A DNA stretch of 64,000 nucleotides from Lytechinus pictus (taxonomy: Eukaryota; Echinodermata; Echinoidea; Temnopleuroida; Toxopneustidae). Location: assembly GCF_037042905.1 (NCBI RefSeq), contig NC_087259.1, positions 19,509,501 through 19,573,500 on the forward strand. Reading direction: 5' to 3'. This document shows positions 58,662-64,000 of this stretch, in pieces (position 1 is the first letter of the stretch; every line of letters starts with the position of its first letter). The position numbers were made by a program, and so were the translations under genes. The notes beneath the pieces were generated by a model. The model was not told the DNA's origin. It searched no databases and saw nothing but the letters and a program-made list of their open reading frames with translations.

Positions 58662-61436
58662 GTATGAATAGACCTATATAATATTTGTGTTTGTTTGTTG
58701 TTTATTTTTTTGTTTAAAAAGGAAAGAGATCGGGAAATGAATAACGAAAGTTAATTCTTTATACGTCTCATGGGGCATTGCAAGTCAAATTTATTTCACA
58801 AAATCAGTCATAAGTCTGGCAATTGATTGCAAATCCACACTTGATTGCTTGTCTGCTTCTTGCTACAAATAATGAATTTGTTATGCTTACAATTGATATA
58901 TATATATATATTAGCAGCAGAAATTTGTAATTGATTGCAAATATTTCCTTGCGACACCCCAAGTCAATAAACAAAAGAAAATTCTTAAAGTAGTTCTTAG
59001 CGGAAAAATATATTCATAAAAGGTTTCACTTTCTCTCATTTGTTTTAAGAATCAGATGCGACTCCACCCGAATTCTGGAGTATTTTATTCTATACATATC
59101 ATTGAGTTTATCATTTCTTCTTCGTTTTTTGCTAATCACAGTGCCTGCACGGGGCGAGGTATCTGCACTTTGGAACCACTGAAACGATTCTTTTCCAGAA
59201 ATGGTCGACTTCAAACATCGGAGGTATGTGCAATAATCTTGACAAACTTCAACGAAAATGACACGGCGTTTTGGCTCCAAGATTATGTTGACAGTTTACT
59301 TCAATATTTGAACATGGTGAAGGAGGTTTTTATTATTTGTTTTTTTTATTTCGGCAAAGAACGTTTTCCTGTTAAACATTCAAACATTTCCACTTCTTAA
59401 CATTTGCGCCATCATTGTAGCCTCTTTTATTTTTAACTACGAAGAATGACATCAATGAAACATGATCGTTTGCATATCTCTTCTTGATATAAATACCCAC
59501 TCGATTCAGTTTCATGAACTTGAACATGTCTGAAGCAACCTCTTACATTCCTGTTCATTTTGCTTTTCTTTCTCTCTCTCTTCTTCTTCGTTTTCTTCTT
59601 GTTCTTGTTCTTGTTCTTCTTCTTAATTCTTCTTCTTCTTCTCGTTCTTCTTCTTCTTATTCTTCTTCTTCTCACCTTTATCAACTCCTAATCATTTTCT
59701 CTTTATTTTCTCCATACTGTATCGTTTTCTCAATATGCTCTCTTATCTCTTTCTTGCCTCATCTCCTCTCTACTCCAATCTTCCTTGCTCCTCACTCTCC
59801 TCTATCCCTCCCTTCCCCCTTCTCCCTCTTTCCCCTTTTCCTCCCCCTCCTCCTCCTCAATGCACCCTTTTCAATCTTCTTACCTTACACGTATACCAAC
59901 ACCCATTTCCTGCAAGCATTCATCAACATCCTACCCCCTCACTCCTGACCCAGGTCTCCTTGGATCCTGTCTGGTGGTCATGGTCCTCGCCGTCCTGGTC
60001 GAAGGCCTGGTCGTCCTCCGGAAGTACTTATCAAAGAAATACGCAACTAACATTCGCCACCGTATGTTAGAGATGGAAGCAAACGAATCGTCAACGCTGG
60101 TGGAGGAGCAAGCCGAAGGACAGTGAGTAAAATACAGCAAGTGGCATGTTTAGTGGATGGGGTGGGGCAAGCCGGAGGGGAGGGGGGGGGGCGACCGTTC
60201 CTATAACTTTTCCAGTGATCAAAAAGAAATTAAAGGGGAAGTTCACCTTTACGAAAAGTTGATTTTTTTTTATATTGGCAAAGTTTTAAGGAAAATCCGT
60301 CAAATTTTTTAAAAAGCTATGCGAATTTAAATTTGGGATTTGTGACGTCATTATGCAAGCAGCTTCCTATGTAGCGTGAATAAAATTAATATCAATGAAA
60401 TGACTTTTTTTTTCAAAAATAAAAAATAAAATACCTCCAGTATGCCAACAATCAAATTATTTCGCATCCATTCCTGAAAGAAATCATGAACCATTAAAAA
60501 TGACATTTATGAATATTATACTACATAGAATATAGGGCAGCTGCTCGTATATGGGGTCCCAAATAAATAACTTCGAATTCTAGTAATGTTCCTAATCTTC
60601 AAAGGATTTTCCTCAAACCTTCACCATTATTTGTTATTATTTTTTCTGGTATTTTTAAAGACAACTTCAGGGTGAACCAACCCTTTAAAAGAACGAGAGA
60701 AAAATAGAAGAGGGAGAAGAAAGAAGACTATTGTATTGTCAAGAAAAAAAAAGGATGTGAAGCTTTTTAATATTTCTATTATTCTATTTGGGTAAGAAAA
60801 TGATATGACACATTTTTTTGTCATTACCCACAGGGCCAATTAAAACACCCTGACACCCATGACATTCAACGGGTATCTTCTAATGTGCTGCCCTCGCCAC
60901 GGTGGCTCACAAACTCTTAAATGAAAAATACACTTTTCTGAAACAATTTCCAAATCATCTTTCATACCTAAAGTAAAGAATAAAAGACTGAAAAAGAAAA
61001 ATATATATATTGATGTGGCATTGCAAATGTTATGTGCACTTTCATTTTGCCACAGTGCAATAGATGAGACAGTAGTGACGATAAATTTCCCGCTATCCAC
61101 AGTTACTGTTAACGACCGTCTGATTATCGAAGTGTACAGTTTCCTTTAGTTCGGTGATCTGGTTCCAATTACAGTAACATTTGGTTGATAAAAATCAGTT
61201 AAAACTTACGATTCATTTTTTTTCTTCCGAACAGAATTCGTTTCTTTTCTTGGAGCCATCTCATTCTGACCGCCCTCTACGGCTTTCAGACTCTAGTCTT
61301 TTACCTTCTTATGCTGATAGCAATGACATTCAACGTGTATCTTCTATTGTCGATCGTTATCGGAGCGAGTATCGGTTATTTCATGTTCGCCTGGCTATGC
61401 TCAGTGAAAGTGAACACGGCTACGGTTAAAAGGTGA
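58629..61436 (+). CDS. Second copper transporter of the CTR family, CTR2-like (whole gene, 4 coding exons)
   Basis: Exons 58629-58661, 59142-59223, 59954-60122 and 61235-61436 sum to 486 nt (161 residues plus stop; human CTR2 has 143). Phases 0, 1, 2 match those of the upstream SLC31A1-like gene, and the last two exons have identical lengths to its last two. Seen: YLHFGTTETILFQKW before TM1, a hydrophobic TM1 ending EGLVV, an acidic cytosolic loop (LEMEANESS...EEQAEG), TM2 with MLIAM (121-125) and TM3 with GASIG (138-142). The Met/His-rich exon and the HCH tail are absent; the C-terminus ends TATVKR. This pattern recalls SLC31A2, which modulates internal copper, but orthology is not proven. 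The short first exon is the weakest part. Confidence 0.88.
59142..59223 (+). CDS. CTR2-like coding exon 2: entry to TM1
   Basis: Twenty-seven codons plus one base between acceptor aatcacag and donor gtatgt (phase 1). An in-frame TAA at 59133 fixes the start after the acceptor. YLHFGTTETILFQKWSTSNI aligns position by position with [19 protein letters not shown] in the SLC31A1-like exon 26037-26112. It is 6 bp longer, at its start. Confidence 0.85.
59560..59953 (+). repeat. ~390-bp pyrimidine-rich tract ending at the exon 3 acceptor of the CTR2-like gene
   Basis: (TTC)n, (CTTGTT)n and CCTCCT-type sequence runs with very few purines up to ctgacccag. It acts at least as an over-long polypyrimidine tract. 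Confidence 0.85.
59954..60122 (+). CDS. CTR2-like coding exon 3: TM1 and cytosolic loop
   Basis: 169 bp, phase 1 in and 2 out, acceptor ctgacccag and donor gtgagt. Begins GLLGSCLVVMVLAVLVEGLV, the counterpart of [20 protein letters not shown] in the paralogue; the FYEG motif is changed to LVEG. The loop is acidic near its end, unlike the paralogue. Confidence 0.92.
60234..60684. mobile_element. piggyBac-like MITE with TTAA flanks in intron 3 of the CTR2-like gene
   Basis: Ends aggggaagttcacc and (complement) agggttggttcacc, bordered by TTAA at 60230-60233 and 60685-60688. Confidence 0.75.
61235..61436 (+). CDS. CTR2-like last coding exon: TM2, TM3
   Basis: 202 bp from acceptor ccgaacag to TGA at 61434-61436. 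FFSWSHLILTALYGFQ starts TM2, LLMLIAMTFNVYLLLSIVIG holds the MxxxM gate, and GASIGYFMFAW is TM3 with GxxxG. Cys at 150 follows TM3, but the copper-binding HCH end is missing. Confidence 0.93.
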
Positions 61437-62513
61437 TATTACGAAACAAAAATTGAGGAATTGACTTTTAGTGAGTGATGACGGTAACTCGCGGAATTTT
61501 GTGGGCTGGAGCAACTCTTGACGTTTGGATTTGAGAGTGAACACACGGCAGAAGATGATCCGGAGGACTCGACTATATCGACATCGAATTGCATAATTTC
61601 ACGAATTCCAGTTCCAGTTTTATATAGCTCAGTCAGATTTGCTGTGTTTTGTAGTTAAAGTAAACATCAAAGGAAATGTCCGACTTCTTATAAGTATAGT
61701 GTAAGGTGCTACGAGCAAGTGTATATAATAATCATCATTAATTGTCTTCCAAAATATTTTTTTGAAAATTAGTTGATAGTGTTTTTATACTTGATTTATC
61801 ATGCCTACTGCTGTAAGCATTGACATCATGTGAAATAACTTTAAATTCAGGGATGGGTACATATTTCCTCACCATCCGTTCCTGAGTTAAATGTTTCATA
61901 GGGGTTGTTTTGCCCACCATGTTTCAGAAGTGTAATGGGGAGGGGACCAGACATGGCTAATGTGACCAAATTTCTCAAAAGTCCCGAGTGAGCGAAGCGA
62001 GAGAGCAAAAATCATTACTTAAAAAAAATGATAATGCTATTTTGTGATAGATTTTCGGACATTTAGGAAATAACAGCACATGTCACCTTTTTACATTTTC
62101 TTTTTTTCTCCTCCTTTGTCATTCTTTTCTTAGCAGTGTAACTTTTTTTTTGGGGGGGGGGCATACCCCAATGACTCCCCCCCCCCCCATTCTGTACTTC
62201 AGTGGCCAGCATTAATCGACAGGTTGAATAATAACAAAAACATTGTCTCGTTGCAGAAGCTTCTCTCATACGGATAATGCTGGATCCATCACAAGCGCTT
62301 GTGTGACCTTGCGCCCTCTGTAGATCATACAAAGGAAGGGTGGCTGGGATTTTATTGATGGTCAAGTTGAATTGCATTTGAATCAATTTGTGATTGTACG
62401 TTGTCGACTCTGTATTAATTACCGTGTATTAATTTGCCTGCGATTGAATATGTTTTGTAAGTTATTACTAGAGAAACACTAAACGTTTATTTTATTATTT
62501 ATTTATTTTCTTC
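61437..62513 (+). other. Probable 3' UTR of the CTR2-like gene
   Basis: Follows the stop; includes a gagcgaagcgag word (61985-62000), and poly-G (62152) and poly-C (62179) runs from an inserted repeat. Confidence 0.45.
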
Positions 62514-62519
62514 AATAAA
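62514..62519 (+). terminator. Candidate poly(A) signal of the CTR2-like gene
   Basis: AATAAA in an AT-rich stretch, 1.08 kb after the stop. It would give a 3' UTR spanning poly-G/poly-C tracts at 62152-62188. Confidence 0.35.
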
Positions 62520-64000
62520 ATTGAACATTCTCAAAAGAATTATTTGATTGATTGATTGATTGCATTTATTCTTTTTCATTCCAAAATTTAACAAAAGTTA
62601 CAATGTAAAGCAAAACACAAAAATATAATATACAGAAATGAAAAAAGGGAACCCACTGGAAAGCAAAGCTTATTAGTGTGGGTTCCCTGCAATAAATAGT
62701 TAATTAAAGTATATCTTTGATCAATGAAATTCAAATCGTAAATTAAACAGGTTTGTACAATGAAAAAGAATACTAGTGGGGTCAAGCTTTTTATGCTACT
62801 CACTATGTTACAATTAAAAAAAAATTATATCATACCCCTGCTGTATAAAGAAACAAACCCTGAGTTCAGGAGTGTGTGAACAGACAATCACTTGAACAAT
62901 CATTTGATGCTGGACTGAATTGCTATTAATCTTGTATCAAAGTGAAGTGCAAATAGTGAAGAGAGATATAATGAATATGGGTGGGGGCTATATATCCAGT
63001 ATACCTAGATATAATTTGTCGGCTTTGGAGTAATTATTGATCTATGAAAATAATAAAAAGAAATGAAAGCAGAACAGAAGAAGAATAAAGATGACCCGTA
63101 GGAGGCAATGCATACTTTCTTGTCATACAAAAGAACACTTTATGAGAGAACATACTATCTGAATGAAGGTTTTACCGGAGCCAATCACAGAAATGTGAAG
63201 TTCTGAATTGTTCACGTTTTGTTTTTCCCCATTATCAAAATAATGTAAAAAAATCCATAAATTCCTATATCATACATCTAATGGCATATTATGGCTGAAA
63301 ATATTTGTTTCATTTGCGAAATTATCATATTATGTGTGATGAGATAATGAATAAATTCTTAGGTGAATTCGATTTTGTGATGAAATTGCAATTTGGAACG
63401 TTTGACGTCACACAAATAAAATAAACAAACTTTTTAAAACCCTCAAGTCTGCTCTTCTGTAACAGATTTCGCCAAATCCTCATTAATATGCCTCACTTTT
63501 TTTTCTGCCTTTATCAAAACTTGACATCAAGGTGAAATTTCCCTTTAAAATAAATTTCGTCTTGTTCAGGCCATCACCACGCAAGGCAATAATAAAACTA
63601 TACAACGATTAGGCATTGAATATAAGAGGGTCGCAGTAAAGATATTCAACGGAGAGTCTTAAGAGGCCGTATATTAGCAGTGACCTGTGATCAAATCAAC
63701 AACGATATTGCTCCGTAAAATTTATAGTGATGGAGGTGACGAAAAGATGAAGAAGCATCGGGGATATAAGGTTGGATGAGGGACGAGCAGGGGATGGCGA
63801 ACTGCCACTGCAATTTAAACACAAAAGAAATATAATTGGGGGGTACCTAAAGTTAACGGACCCGGAGTTTTCTAAGCTAGTCAAGCCCATTGTGGTAGGG
63901 TAGTAGATACCCCTTCCACCGCCCCGTTAAAAAAAGACTTTCAATTTGATATTTCATCTCAATGGAAACAGTGTGTTGGATTTATTTTGGTTGCCCTCAC
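62520..64000. other. Flank, no gene recognised
   Basis: attgattgattgattg microsatellite at 62545; a TTAA-ended MITE end (ggtgaaatttccctttaa) at 63531-63548. Otherwise AT-rich. Confidence 0.5.

Noticed and set aside
59514..60126. Overlapping Ser/Leu/Pro-rich frames of 111-144 codons
   Set aside because: They translate the polypyrimidine tract; only the last part (59954-60122), in a different phase relation, is a real exon.

Overview
The window looks like invertebrate animal nuclear DNA, most likely an echinoderm and probably a sea urchin. This is inferred from split genes with long introns, an ependymin-related gene, many short non-autonomous DNA transposons with poly-G ends, tRNA-derived SINEs, and the scattered palindromes acatgtacatgt and gcgcgaagcgcg. 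I cannot name the species. The DNA is AT-rich and mostly repeats. Three genes can be assembled by splice-site reading; no prokaryotic operon, rRNA gene or CRISPR array is present.

Gene 1 (+, 3566-29040) is a complete CTR1/SLC31A1-type copper transporter of 203 residues in five coding exons. It has a Met/His-rich ectodomain, the MxxxM and GxxxG motifs and a C-terminal HCH. Its first intron is about 20 kb and holds a 5.3-kb inverted-repeat (foldback) element whose arms carry RFX X-box-like palindromes, plus a satellite rich in nuclear-receptor half-sites. Gene 2 (-, about 40188-45860) encodes a secreted ependymin-related protein; five coding exons are found and a short last exon is missing. Gene 3 (+, 58629-61436) is a second copper-transporter-family gene. 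Its last two exons have exactly the same lengths (169 and 202 bp) and phases as those of gene 1, but it lacks the Met/His exon and the HCH tail, like CTR2.

Layout: 1-3300 flank with a gcgcgaagcgcg array and a TA-flanked MITE; 3300-29040 gene 1 and its introns; 29-40 kb intergenic, AT-rich, with MITEs and microsatellites; 40.2-45.9 kb gene 2, with MITEs in its introns; 46-58 kb repeat-dominated, including TA microsatellites, a second gcgcgaagcgcg array and a 2.1-kb 28-bp minisatellite; 58.6-62.5 kb gene 3; 62.5-64 kb flank.

Genes 1 and 3 are likely products of one ancestral duplication: one probably imports copper at the plasma membrane, the other resembles the CTR2 type that acts on internal copper stores. 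The ependymin-related gene sits between them on the opposite strand, and no functional link is shown by the sequence.
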